Assembly: GCF_020880995.1 (NCBI RefSeq)
Contig: NZ_JAJISD010000017.1
Coordinates: 21,045-85,044 of the forward strand
Length of the DNA: 64,000 nucleotides
Direction of reading: 5' to 3'
From: Reyranella aquatilis
GTDB taxonomy: Bacteria; Pseudomonadota; Alphaproteobacteria; Reyranellales; Reyranellaceae
Of the stretch, positions 37,098 through 45,358 are shown piece by piece. A program made the position numbers and the translations under genes. Each line of letters opens with the position of its first letter. Position 1 is the stretch's first letter. The notes below the pieces were generated by a model. That model searched no databases. It was not told where the DNA came from and worked only from the letters and a program-made list of their open reading frames with translations.

Positions 37098-38222
37098 TCA
37101 GCGCGTGCCCTGCGGCAGGCCGGGCGGCGGGCCCGCGGGGGCGGGGGCGGGGGCCGGACCACCGGGCTGGCCGCCGCGCGGCTGCGGCTGAGCCGGACGG
37201 GGCTGGGCCGGCTGTTGCGCCGGCATCATCGTCTGGACGATGGCGCGGATCTTCGCCGCCTCGGCCTCCTGCGCCTTCTTGAACTCTTCCTCGCTGATGA
37301 AGCGGTCCTTGTTCAGATCCATCTCGAGGAACTGCTTCAGCGCATGGGCGGTGAGCTCGACGCGATCGATCTGGCCGTCCTTGTTGGTGTCAATCTCGGC
37401 GAACTTGCGCATGGCGATCTGCTTGCGCATGTCGAACGGCAGCAGGTTCTTGGCCTGCGGCCCATCGGCGGGGCCGGCCATCGCGAGATAGTCCTGCGAG
37501 CTGATCTTGCCGTCCTTGTTCTTGTCGAGCTCATCGCCCTGGCGCAGTTGCATGTCGATGAACTCGTTGAGGGTCATCATGCCCTGGCGGCGGCGCGCCT
37601 CGGCCTGCTGCCGCTCCGCGGCCTCGCGCTGCAGCGAGCGCTGGATGATCAGGCGAACCTCGGGCTCGGTGATCTTGTTGTCGCGGTCGGTGTCGTAGTT
37701 GTTGAACTCCGAATGCACCAGCGCTTCGGCCTCACCGCGATCGACGAAGCCGTCGCGGTTGGTGTCGAGGTTCTGGAACTCAGCCTTGGCGCGGGTACGG
37801 CGCTCCTCGAGCGGCGGCAGGCCGGGCGCGTCGGCCGGCGTCACCGGCGGCTCGACCACCTTGATGAACTCCTCGACCGACAGCTTGTTGTCCTTGTTGG
37901 CGTCCAGCGATTCGAACGACTTCATCCGGTACTTCAGAAAGTCGGCGCGGGTGACCTCGCCCTTCTTGTTGACGTCGATGTCGACGAACCATTGGGGAAG
38001 GGGGATCGGCGCGGCCGAACCGAGCGGACCGCCGGCAGCGGGTGGGGTCGCCGCGGCGCCGGTCGAAGGCGGCGTGGCCGGCTGGGCGGGCTGCGCCGGC
38101 GGCGTGGCCTGGGTTGGCGGCCGGTTCTGCGGCCAGGCCTGGGTCGGGGGCGTCTGGGCGGCCACCGGAAGCGCAAAGCAGGCTGCGGTCAGGAACAGGG
38201 CAGAGCGGAACGTGCGAATCAT
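37098..38222 (-). CDS. Secreted multi-EF-hand calcium-binding protein
   Basis: 374 residues. A signal peptide (TFRSALFLTAACFALPVAAQ) is followed by a Pro/Thr/Gln-rich linker to about residue 75. Seven EF-hand-like loops come next: DIDVNKKGEVTRADF, LDANKDNKLSVEEF, LDTNRDGFVDRGEA, YDTDRDNKITEPEV, LDKNKDGKISSQDY, IDTNKDGQIDRVEL and MDLNKDRFISEEEF. Several lack the Gly at loop position 6 (N, N, R), so calcium affinity may vary. A Pro/Ala/Gly-rich tail ends the protein. It is likely a periplasmic or extracellular calcium-binding protein; the partner is unknown. ATG 38222 has only a weak ribosome-binding site. Confidence 0.85.
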   Translation of the reverse strand: MIRTFRSALFLTAACFALPVAAQTPPTQAWPQNRPPTQATPPAQPAQPATPPSTGAAATPPAAGGPLGSAAPIPLPQWFVDIDVNKKGEVTRADFLKYRMKSFESLDANKDNKLSVEEFIKVVEPPVTPADAPGLPPLEERRTRAKAEFQNLDTNRDGFVDRGEAEALVHSEFNNYDTDRDNKITEPEVRLIIQRSLQREAAERQQAEARRRQGMMTLNEFIDMQLRQGDELDKNKDGKISSQDYLAMAGPADGPQAKNLLPFDMRKQIAMRKFAEIDTNKDGQIDRVELTAHALKQFLEMDLNKDRFISEEEFKKAQEAEAAKIRAIVQTMMPAQQPAQPRPAQPQPRGGQPGGPAPAPAPAGPPPGLPQGTR

Positions 38223-38484
38223 TGCGGTGAGCCCGCTTTTTGGAAGGGGAGATTTCGTATCGGTTGCAAACAGCGGCGTGTCAATGACCGCCAACCAGCG
38301 CCAACCTGCGGCGCAATCGCGCCCAAAGCATGGCGTCGTTCCATTTGAGTTGCACGGTAACGTGGGATAAGCCATCGTAATTCAAACGCAGACCCCGGGG
38401 AAGGGGCGCAAGTAGCTGGGAGGACAGGGTAATTTCGCGGGCTTGGCGTGTGTAATGCGCCTGTTCGCGAAACCGGCATTTCAC

Positions 38485-39273
38485 ATGGCAGGACCATCCA
38501 CATCTCGCGGCTCGCCGCTGCTCAGCGTGCGCGACGTTTCCGTCAGGTTCGGCGGCATCGTCGCCCTCGACGGCGTTTCCTTCGACGTCTTCGCCGGCCA
38601 GATCGCCGGTCTGATCGGCCCCAACGGGGCCGGCAAGACGACGCTCTTCAACTGTCTGAGCCGGCTCTACACGCCCAACAGCGGCGATGTGCAGTTCGAG
38701 GGAAAGACGATCCTCGACCGGCCGCGGCATGCCATTCCCCGGATCGGCATCGGCCGCACGTTCCAGAACGTGGCGCTGTTCGACAACATGTCGGTCCTCG
38801 ACAACGTGAAGGTCGGCTGCCACAGCGTCAGCTCGACCAGCTTCCTGGAAAACGCCCTGCGGTTTCCCAAGGTCAAGGGCGAGGAGGAGGCGATCACCCG
38901 GCGGGCCGAGGAGCTGATCGCCTTCATGGATCTGGTGCCTTTCGCCCATGCGCTGGCGGGCCCGCTGCCGTTCCCGATCCGCAAGAGGGTCGAGCTGGCC
39001 CGGGCGCTCGCCTCAAGCCCCAAGCTGCTGCTGCTCGACGAGCCGGCGGCCGGTCTGAATCACGACGAGATCGAGGTGCTGAAGGGCCAGATCAAGCGCG
39101 TCCGCGACCTGCAGAATGTCACGGTCCTGCTGGTCGAGCATCACATGAGCCTCGTCATGTCCGTGTCGGACAAGGTGGTGGCGATCGATTTCGGCAAGAA
39201 GATCGCCGACGGCACGCCGGCGGAAGTGCAGCGTGATCCGGAAGTGATCCGCGCCTATCTGGGGACCGCGTAA
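38485..39273 (+). CDS. livG: Branched-chain amino acid type ABC transporter, ATP-binding protein LivG
   Basis: 262 residues. ABC ATPase with Walker A GPNGAGKTT, Q-loop GRTFQNVALFDNMSVLDNV and Walker B LLLLDEPAAGLNHDE. The signature reads LPFPIRKRVELARAL rather than a clear LSGGQ, a departure often seen at this position in LivG-like proteins (usually LSYGQQR). LivG-type C-terminus VIRAYLGTA. The frame is open upstream, but the conserved part starts right after ATG 38485; no clear ribosome-binding site exists for any start. It is the first gene of livG-F-H-M. Substrates may be branched-chain amino acids, amides or urea. Confidence 0.85.
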   Translation: MAGPSTSRGSPLLSVRDVSVRFGGIVALDGVSFDVFAGQIAGLIGPNGAGKTTLFNCLSRLYTPNSGDVQFEGKTILDRPRHAIPRIGIGRTFQNVALFDNMSVLDNVKVGCHSVSSTSFLENALRFPKVKGEEEAITRRAEELIAFMDLVPFAHALAGPLPFPIRKRVELARALASSPKLLLLDEPAAGLNHDEIEVLKGQIKRVRDLQNVTVLLVEHHMSLVMSVSDKVVAIDFGKKIADGTPAEVQRDPEVIRAYLGTA

Positions 39274-39987
39274 ATGGCTTCACTTCTCGAGGTGAAGGGG
39301 CTGAAGGCCTTCTACGGCCAGACCCAGTCGCTGTACGATGTCGGCTTCGACATCCCCACCGGCGGCATCACGACCCTGCTGGGCGCCAACGGCGCCGGCA
39401 AGACGACCACACTGCGGGCGATCTGCAACATGGTCCGGACCGACGGTACGATCCGGTTCGACGGGAAGGATATCCGCGGCATGGCGACGGAGGAGATCGT
39501 CCGCCAGCGCATCGCCCATGTCCCCGAGGGACGCGGTACCTTCACGACCCTGACCGTCGACGAGAACCTCCGCATCGCCGCCTACACCCGCAAGGACAAG
39601 CAGGGGGTGAAGGACGAGCTGGAGCGCGTCTTTGCCTATTTCCCGCGCCTCAAGGAACGCATCCAGCAGCAGGCCGGCACGCTGTCGGGTGGCGAGCAGC
39701 AGATGCTGGCCATCGCCCGTGCGCTGATGCTGAAGCCGCGGCTGATGCTGCTCGATGAACCCTCGTTCGGCCTGGCGCCTCTGATCGTGCTCGAGATCTT
39801 CCGCATCCTGCGGCGGATCAACGAGGAGGAGAAGGTCAGCATCCTGCTGGTCGAGCAGAACGCCGCACTCGCCCTCGACCTCGCCACGCACGCCTACGTG
39901 CTCGAAACCGGCAAGGTCGTCATGTCGGGTCCCTCGGACGTCGTGAAGAACGACGAGAACGTCCGCAAATCCTACCTCGGCTACTGA
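39274..39987 (+). CDS. livF: Branched-chain amino acid type ABC transporter, ATP-binding protein LivF
   Basis: 237 residues, full length. Walker A GANGAGKTT, Q-loop VPEGRGTFTTLTVDENL (the PEGRxxF form is typical of LivF), signature LSGGEQQMLAIARAL, Walker B LMLLDEPSFGLAP and switch region VEQNAALAL. It forms the ATPase heterodimer with LivG. The start directly follows the livG TAA, without a spacer. Its signature is intact, in contrast to that of LivG, so one of the two composite ATP sites is canonical. Confidence 0.93.
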   Translation: MASLLEVKGLKAFYGQTQSLYDVGFDIPTGGITTLLGANGAGKTTTLRAICNMVRTDGTIRFDGKDIRGMATEEIVRQRIAHVPEGRGTFTTLTVDENLRIAAYTRKDKQGVKDELERVFAYFPRLKERIQQQAGTLSGGEQQMLAIARALMLKPRLMLLDEPSFGLAPLIVLEIFRILRRINEEEKVSILLVEQNAALALDLATHAYVLETGKVVMSGPSDVVKNDENVRKSYLGY

Positions 39988-39998
39988 GGCAGACGTAA

Positions 39999-40904
39999 AT
40001 GGAACAGTTTCTCCAGCAGGTCGCGTCCGGTCTCGCCAACGGCGCCATCTATGCCTGCGTGGCCCTCGCGCTGGTCATGATCTATGTCTCGACCGACCAC
40101 ATCAATTTCGCCCAGGGCGAGATGGCGATGTTCAGCACCTACATCTCCTGGCAGTTGATGAACTGGGGGATGAGCTTCTGGGTAGCCTTCGTGCTCACGG
40201 TGCTGATCTCGTTCGCCATGGGCGTGCTGATCGAACGGCTGATATTGAGACCGCTGCACAATGCGCCGGTCCTGTCGATCATCGTGGTGTTCATCGGGCT
40301 GCTGGCGATCTTCAATTCGATGGCGGGCGCCTTCTGGAGCTACCTGATCAAGGAGTTCCCGTCGCCCTTCCCCAAGAGCAGCTTCGGCATCGCCGGCGTG
40401 ATCGGGCCGCACCAGCTTGGTGTCGTCGTGGTCACGCTGATCGTGCTGGGTCTTCTGTTCGTGTTCTTTCGCTACACGCCGCTGGGCCTTGCCATGCGTG
40501 CCGCGGCGCAGAACCCGCAGATGGCGAGGCTGGTCGGCGTGCGGGTCGACTGGATGCTGGCGCTGGGGTGGGGCCTCGCGGCCTCGGTCGGCGCGGTGGC
40601 CGGTATCATGGTGGCCCACATCGTCTATCTCGAGCCCAACATGATGGGCGGCATCCTGCTCTACGCCTTCGCCAGCGCCCTGGTCGGGGGCATCTCGAAC
40701 CCGGCAGGCGCGGTTGCCGGCGGGTTCATCGTCGGCATCCTCGAGAACATGGTGGCCTATGCCGGCAACCAGATCGAGAAGGCGACCGGCGTCTACATCA
40801 TCGGCAACGGCGAGAAGCTCACGGTGGCGCTCATCATCGTGATCTTCGTGCTGACGGTTAAGCCCGCGGGCCTGTTCGGCCGCGTCGTCGTGAAGAGGGT
40901 CTGA
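39999..40904 (+). CDS. livH: Branched-chain amino acid type ABC transporter, permease LivH
   Basis: 301 residues with about eight membrane helices. LivH pattern: SGLANGAIYACVALALVMIY at the start, INFAQGEMAM (the conserved N-x-x-G-E loop), YTPLGLAMRAAAQNPQMARL (coupling helix contacting the ATPases) and a C-terminal TVKPAGLFGR. It is one half of the membrane channel. It starts 11 bases after livF and ends two bases before livM. Confidence 0.93.
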   Translation: MEQFLQQVASGLANGAIYACVALALVMIYVSTDHINFAQGEMAMFSTYISWQLMNWGMSFWVAFVLTVLISFAMGVLIERLILRPLHNAPVLSIIVVFIGLLAIFNSMAGAFWSYLIKEFPSPFPKSSFGIAGVIGPHQLGVVVVTLIVLGLLFVFFRYTPLGLAMRAAAQNPQMARLVGVRVDWMLALGWGLAASVGAVAGIMVAHIVYLEPNMMGGILLYAFASALVGGISNPAGAVAGGFIVGILENMVAYAGNQIEKATGVYIIGNGEKLTVALIIVIFVLTVKPAGLFGRVVVKRV

Positions 40905-40906
40905 CC

Positions 40907-41911
40907 ATGTCCGGGTCCAAGAAGTGGGTGCTGGGGCTGATCGTCCTCGCCTTCATCGTGCCGCTGCTGCGGCCGGTGTTTCCCGAAGTGGTTTCCGACT
41001 ACCGTCTGTTCCTCGTCAGCACGATGATCATCGCGTCGATCGCCGTGCTGGGCCTGAACCTGCTGACCGGCTTCAACGGCCAGTTCTCGCTGGGCCACGG
41101 CGCCTTCTACGCGGTCGGCGCCTATACCGCCGCCATCCTGATGGACAAGCTGAACGTGCCCTATTGGGCCACGATCCCGGCGGCCGCCATCGTCTGCTTC
41201 ATCGTCGGCTATCTGTTCGGGCTGCCGGCGCTCAAGCTGGAGGGGCACTACCTCGCCCTGGCGACCTTCGCGCTGGCCCTCGCGGTCCCGCAGATCCTCA
41301 AATACAAGTGGCTCGAGGGGCTGACCGGCGGCGTGCAGGGCATCGTGCTGATGAAGCCGGAGGTTCCGTTCGGCCTGCCGCTGAGCGAAGACCAGTGGCT
41401 CTACTATTTCTGCCTGATCGTCATGATCGTGCTGTTCTGGGCGGCCGCGAACCTGCTGAACAGCCGCAGCGGCCGCGCCATGATGGCCATCCGCGACCAG
41501 TACATGGCGGCCGACACGATGGGTATCGACACCGCCCTCTACAAGACAGTCACCTTCGGCATCAGTGCCGCCTATACCGGCATCGCAGGCGCGCTGTCGG
41601 CCTCGGCCATCGCCTTCGTGGCGCCCGACAGCTTCGGCATCTTCCTGTCGATCAAGTTCCTGATCGGCCTGGTCGTGGGCGGCATCGGATCGCTGCTGGG
41701 TTCGGTCCTGGGCGGCATCTTCTACGTCCTGGTCGACAACTCCGCGCAGTCGCTGACCCAGTTCATCCGCAACGACCTCGGCCTGCCATTCGACCTGTCG
41801 GCCTACACGGTGTTCGGCGTGCTGCTGATCGCGATCATCTACCTGATGCCCATGGGCATCGCCGGCGGCCTCTACATGGCCTACCGCAAGCTGCGGGGGG
41901 CCCGGGCCTGA
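40907..41911 (+). CDS. livM: Branched-chain amino acid type ABC transporter, permease LivM
   Basis: 334 residues, about ten membrane helices. LivM pattern: LGLNLLTGFNGQFSLGHGAF (conserved G-Q-x-S-L-G-H), FGLPALKLEGHYLALATFAL, GRAMMAIRDQYMAADTMGID (coupling region) and GGIGSLLGSVLGG. It is the second half of the channel with LivH. The 100 bases after its stop separate it from the first binding-protein gene. Confidence 0.93.
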   Translation: MSGSKKWVLGLIVLAFIVPLLRPVFPEVVSDYRLFLVSTMIIASIAVLGLNLLTGFNGQFSLGHGAFYAVGAYTAAILMDKLNVPYWATIPAAAIVCFIVGYLFGLPALKLEGHYLALATFALALAVPQILKYKWLEGLTGGVQGIVLMKPEVPFGLPLSEDQWLYYFCLIVMIVLFWAAANLLNSRSGRAMMAIRDQYMAADTMGIDTALYKTVTFGISAAYTGIAGALSASAIAFVAPDSFGIFLSIKFLIGLVVGGIGSLLGSVLGGIFYVLVDNSAQSLTQFIRNDLGLPFDLSAYTVFGVLLIAIIYLMPMGIAGGLYMAYRKLRGARA

Positions 41912-42011
41912 CCGGACCCTCTTTGTCGGAAAGCTGCCGAAAGGTGGCCTTCTTTCTGGCCGGAATCGAGACGATGATCCGGCAGGCTATTGTCACTTGG
42001 GAGGTTAAAAA

Positions 42012-43229
42012 ATGCGTACGAGCAGGCGTGGTTTTGTAGCGGGTGCGTCAGCGTTTGCGGTGCTGGGGGCCAACTCGGCCTTCGCTCAGAAGAAGTACGA
42101 CGACGGCGCGACCGACAGCGAGATCAAGATCGGCCATACCGGTCCCTATAGCGGCCCGGCCTCGTCCTACGGCCAGATCGGCAAGACCATCGAGGCCTTC
42201 TTCAAGTCGGTGAACGAGGCAGGTGGCGTCAACGGCCGCAAGATCAACTTCATCACGCGCGACGACGGCTACTCGCCGCCGAAGATGGTCGAGCTGGTGC
42301 GCCAGCTCGTCGAGCAGGACAAGGTCCTCTGCCTGTTCAACACGCTGGGCACGCCGACCAATACGGCGATCCATCGCTACATGAACCAGAAGAAAGTGCC
42401 GCAGCTCTACGTCGCGACCGGCGCGTCGAAGTGGGGCAAGCCCAAGGAGTTCCCGTGGACGATGGGCTTCCAGCCCGACTACCACACCGAGGGCGTCGTT
42501 TACGCCAAGCACATCCTGGCCAACGTCAAGGATGCCAAGATCGGCGTCCTCATGCAGAACGACGACTACGGCAAGGACTACTACGAGGGCTTCAAGGAGG
42601 GCCTCGGCAAGGAGACCGCCAAGATCGTCAAGCACGTGACCTTCGAGGTCACCGACCCGACGGTCGACAGCCAGGTCATCCAGCTGAAGGACTCCGGCGC
42701 CAATGTCTTCTTCAACATCGCGACGCCGAAGGCCGCGGCCCAGGCGATCCGCAAGGCGGCCGACATCGGCTGGAAGCCGGCGCAGTACCTCAACAACGTG
42801 TCCGCCTCGGTGGGCTCGGTCATGAAGCCGGCCGGCCTCGAGAACAGCCAGGGCATCATCACGGCGCAGTACCTGAAGGACCCCACGGACAAGCAGTGGG
42901 AGAACACGGACGACTTCAAGGCCTGGGTGGCCTGGATGGACAAGTGGATGCCGGGCGCCAACAAGGCGGACGCCAATCACGTGTTCGGCTATGCCGTCTC
43001 CAACCTGATGCTCGAGACGCTCAAGAAGTGCGGCGACACGCTGACCCGCGAGAACGTCATGAAGCAGGCGGCCAACTACCAGAAGTACAAGCTGCCGTTG
43101 CTGCTGCCGGGCATCACGATCAACACCAGCCCGACCGACTACTATCCGATCCAGTCCGTGCAGCTGGCCCGCTTCAAGGGCGAGACCTGGGATCTGTTCG
43201 GTGACGTCATGTCGGCCGAAGGCTCCTGA
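42012..43229 (+). CDS. ABC transporter substrate-binding protein (LivK type), copy 1
   Basis: 405 residues. The N-terminus TSRRGFVAG plus a hydrophobic stretch to AFAQ looks like a twin-arginine signal peptide (about 26 residues). The mature type I binding fold starts EIKIGHTGPYSGPASSYGQI, with GVLMQNDDYGKDYYEGFKEG and INTSPTDYYPIQSVQLARFK near the end. The fold binds branched-chain amino acids, amides or aromatic acids in the periplasm and delivers them to LivHM. GGGAGG about nine bases before ATG 42012 is a strong site. A close paralogue follows at 43426-44646. Confidence 0.9.
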   Translation: MRTSRRGFVAGASAFAVLGANSAFAQKKYDDGATDSEIKIGHTGPYSGPASSYGQIGKTIEAFFKSVNEAGGVNGRKINFITRDDGYSPPKMVELVRQLVEQDKVLCLFNTLGTPTNTAIHRYMNQKKVPQLYVATGASKWGKPKEFPWTMGFQPDYHTEGVVYAKHILANVKDAKIGVLMQNDDYGKDYYEGFKEGLGKETAKIVKHVTFEVTDPTVDSQVIQLKDSGANVFFNIATPKAAAQAIRKAADIGWKPAQYLNNVSASVGSVMKPAGLENSQGIITAQYLKDPTDKQWENTDDFKAWVAWMDKWMPGANKADANHVFGYAVSNLMLETLKKCGDTLTRENVMKQAANYQKYKLPLLLPGITINTSPTDYYPIQSVQLARFKGETWDLFGDVMSAEGS

Positions 43230-43252
43230 TTTTCCAGGGATACGGACTTCGC

Positions 43253-43283
43253 AAAGGCCGCTGGTCGTTCCAGCGGCCTTTTT
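43253..43283 (+). terminator. Intrinsic terminator after binding-protein copy 1
   Basis: AAAGGCCGCTGG pairs with CCAGCGGCC around a TCGTT loop and is followed by a run of five T. It lies 23 bases after the stop of the first binding-protein gene, so copy 2 downstream is likely to have its own promoter. Confidence 0.88.
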
Positions 43284-43425
43284 CTTTGCGGGCGGTTGTG
43301 CGCTGCAACATTCACTCGCGGTAAAGAGGTTCGCAAATACCCCTTCCCAATCGGGCGATTCTGCATGACGATATTCTGTCCAACGAACAAAAAAATCGCG
43401 CAAGCGCTTAACGAGGGAGGCGACG

Positions 43426-44646
43426 GTGAAGACCAGCAGACGTTCATTTGTGGGTGGCGTATCCGCGGCAGCGGCATTGGCAGTCACGGGCGTGGCTCGC
43501 GCGCAGAAAAAGTACGACGACGGTGCGACCGACAAGGAGATCAAGATCGGCCACACCAATCCATACAGCGGGCCGGCCTCTTCCTACGGCGTCATCGGCA
43601 AGTGCGAGGAAGCCTACTGGAAGAGCGTCAACGAGCGCGGCGGGATCAACGGGCGCATGGTGAAGTTCGTCACCATGGACGACGGCTACAACCCGGCCAA
43701 GACCGTCGAGGTGGTTCGCCAGATGGTGGAGCAGGACAAGGTCCTCTGCCTGTTCAACACGCTGGGCACGCCGACAAACTCTGCGATCCATCGCTACATG
43801 AACCAGAAGAAGGTACCGCAGCTCTACGTGTCGACCGGCGCTTCCAAGTGGGGCAAGTACAAGGAGTTCCCCTGGACGATGGGCTTCCAGCCCGACTACC
43901 ACACCGAAGCCGTCATCTATGCCAAGCACATCCTCGCGACTGTGAAGGACCCGAAGATCGGCGTGCTGATGCAGAACGACGACTACGGCAAGGACTACTG
44001 GGAAGGCTTCAAGGAGGGACTCGGCAAGGACGTCAACAAGGTGGTGAAGCACGTCACCTATGAGACGACAGACCCGACGGTCGACAGCCAGATCATCCAG
44101 CTGAAGGATGCCGGCGCCAACGTGTTCTTCAACATCTCGATCCCGAAGTTCGCCGCCCAGGCGATCCGCAAGGCCGCCGACATTGGCTGGAAGCCCATCC
44201 AGTACCTGAACAACGTGTCGTCCTCGGTCGCCTCGACGCTGAAGCCGGCCGGTCTCGAGAACAGCCAGGGCCAGATCACGGCGCTCTACCTGATGGATCC
44301 CACCGACAAGCAGTGGAACGACAATGCGGAGATGAAGACCTGGCGGGCGTGGATGAACAAGTACATGCCGGGCGCCAATCAGGACGACGGCAACTACATC
44401 TTCGCCTATGCCGTCTCGACCCTGATGGAGGAGACGCTCAAGCGTTGCGGCGACACGCTGACCCGCGAGAACATCATGAAGCAGGCGACCAGCTTCAAGA
44501 AGTACAGGGTGCCGCTGCTGCTGCCGGGCATCACGGTCAGCACCAGCCCGACCGATTACTACCCGATCCAGTCGGTGCAACTGGCCCGGTTCAAGGGCGA
44601 GACCTGGGAGCTGTTCGGCGACATCATGTCCGCCGAAGGTTCCTGA
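43426..44646 (+). CDS. ABC transporter substrate-binding protein (LivK type), copy 2
   Basis: 406 residues, a close tandem paralogue of the previous binding protein. It has the same Tat-like signal (TSRRSFVGG plus a hydrophobic stretch to RAQ) and the same mature start (EIKIGHTNPYSGPASSYGVI), and most central blocks are nearly identical (for example NTLGTPTNSAIHRYMNQKK). Differences cluster in ligand-pocket regions, for example CEEAYWKSVNERGGINGR versus TIEAFFKSVNEAGGVNGR. This suggests two related ligands served by one LivGFHM channel. GAGGGAGG before the ATG at 43426 is a good site. It has its own terminator. Confidence 0.9.
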   Translation: MKTSRRSFVGGVSAAAALAVTGVARAQKKYDDGATDKEIKIGHTNPYSGPASSYGVIGKCEEAYWKSVNERGGINGRMVKFVTMDDGYNPAKTVEVVRQMVEQDKVLCLFNTLGTPTNSAIHRYMNQKKVPQLYVSTGASKWGKYKEFPWTMGFQPDYHTEAVIYAKHILATVKDPKIGVLMQNDDYGKDYWEGFKEGLGKDVNKVVKHVTYETTDPTVDSQIIQLKDAGANVFFNISIPKFAAQAIRKAADIGWKPIQYLNNVSSSVASTLKPAGLENSQGQITALYLMDPTDKQWNDNAEMKTWRAWMNKYMPGANQDDGNYIFAYAVSTLMEETLKRCGDTLTRENIMKQATSFKKYRVPLLLPGITVSTSPTDYYPIQSVQLARFKGETWELFGDIMSAEGS

Positions 44647-44667
44647 TCTCCTTCGCCCGATCGAACG

Positions 44668-44699
44668 AAAGGCCGCCGGCATCCCCGGCGGCCTTTTTT
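44668..44699 (+). terminator. Intrinsic terminator after binding-protein copy 2
   Basis: AAAGGCCGCCGG pairs with CCGGCGGCC around a 4-5 base loop, then six T. It is nearly the same stem as the one after copy 1, consistent with duplication of gene plus terminator. Confidence 0.9.
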
Positions 44700-44724
44700 G
44701 TCGTGTATCCGACGGGCAGATCGG

Positions 44725-45222
44725 TCAGCGCTCGGCCGGCTTGCGCTGCAGCGCCTGGCGGCACTCGGCCGTGTCGATGCGCCCGTTCTTGTCGGTGTCG
44801 CATCGGGCGAAGTTGCGGTCGGCCTGGACCATGAACTCCGTCAGGCTGACGAAGCCGTCCTTGTCGGTGTCGAGCCGCTGAAAATTGCTCGACTGGCGGT
44901 CGGCCTGGCGGTCGGTCGGCAGCACGCTGTTTCCGACGACGGGCGTGCGGGCATACATCTCGTTCTGGCTGAGCTTGCCGTCGCCGTTGGTATCGAGGCT
45001 CTTGAACCGGGCCTGCTGCCCGGTCTTCCATTCCTCGATCGTCACTGTCCCGTCCTTGTTGGCATCGTAGCGCATCACGCCGCCGGTGGAGCGGGCCGCC
45101 GTCGGCTTGGGAGCGGTCGTTGCGGCCGCCGCTGGCGGCGCCGTCTGGGCATTGTCGGGAGCGGCCAGGGCAGGGCCGGCCATCATCAGCAGGCCTGTCG
45201 CGATCAGGGCAATTCTCGGCAT
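44725..45222 (-). CDS. Secreted small EF-hand protein
   Basis: 165 residues. Signal peptide (ALIATGLLMMAGPALAAP), an Ala/Pro/Thr linker, then four EF-hand loops: YDANKDGTVTIEEW, LDTNGDGKLSQNEM, LDTDKDGFVSLTEF and CDTDKNGRIDTAEC. All four keep the acidic positions 1, 3 and 5, so calcium binding is likely. It is convergent with the second binding-protein gene. The role is unknown; it is the second secreted EF-hand protein within 8 kb. Confidence 0.85.
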   Translation of the reverse strand: MPRIALIATGLLMMAGPALAAPDNAQTAPPAAAATTAPKPTAARSTGGVMRYDANKDGTVTIEEWKTGQQARFKSLDTNGDGKLSQNEMYARTPVVGNSVLPTDRQADRQSSNFQRLDTDKDGFVSLTEFMVQADRNFARCDTDKNGRIDTAECRQALQRKPAER

Positions 45223-45358
45223 CGACTATCCTTAAAGTTGTGTCGGAAGACGGCAATGCACGCGCCATTTCCCTTACCCGCCCGTCTAGGCCCCGATATA
45301 GTCTGGCCCGCGACCGAATTATGGCCGCGTTGAGGTTTTGTTCTCCTCGGGGATGGTC

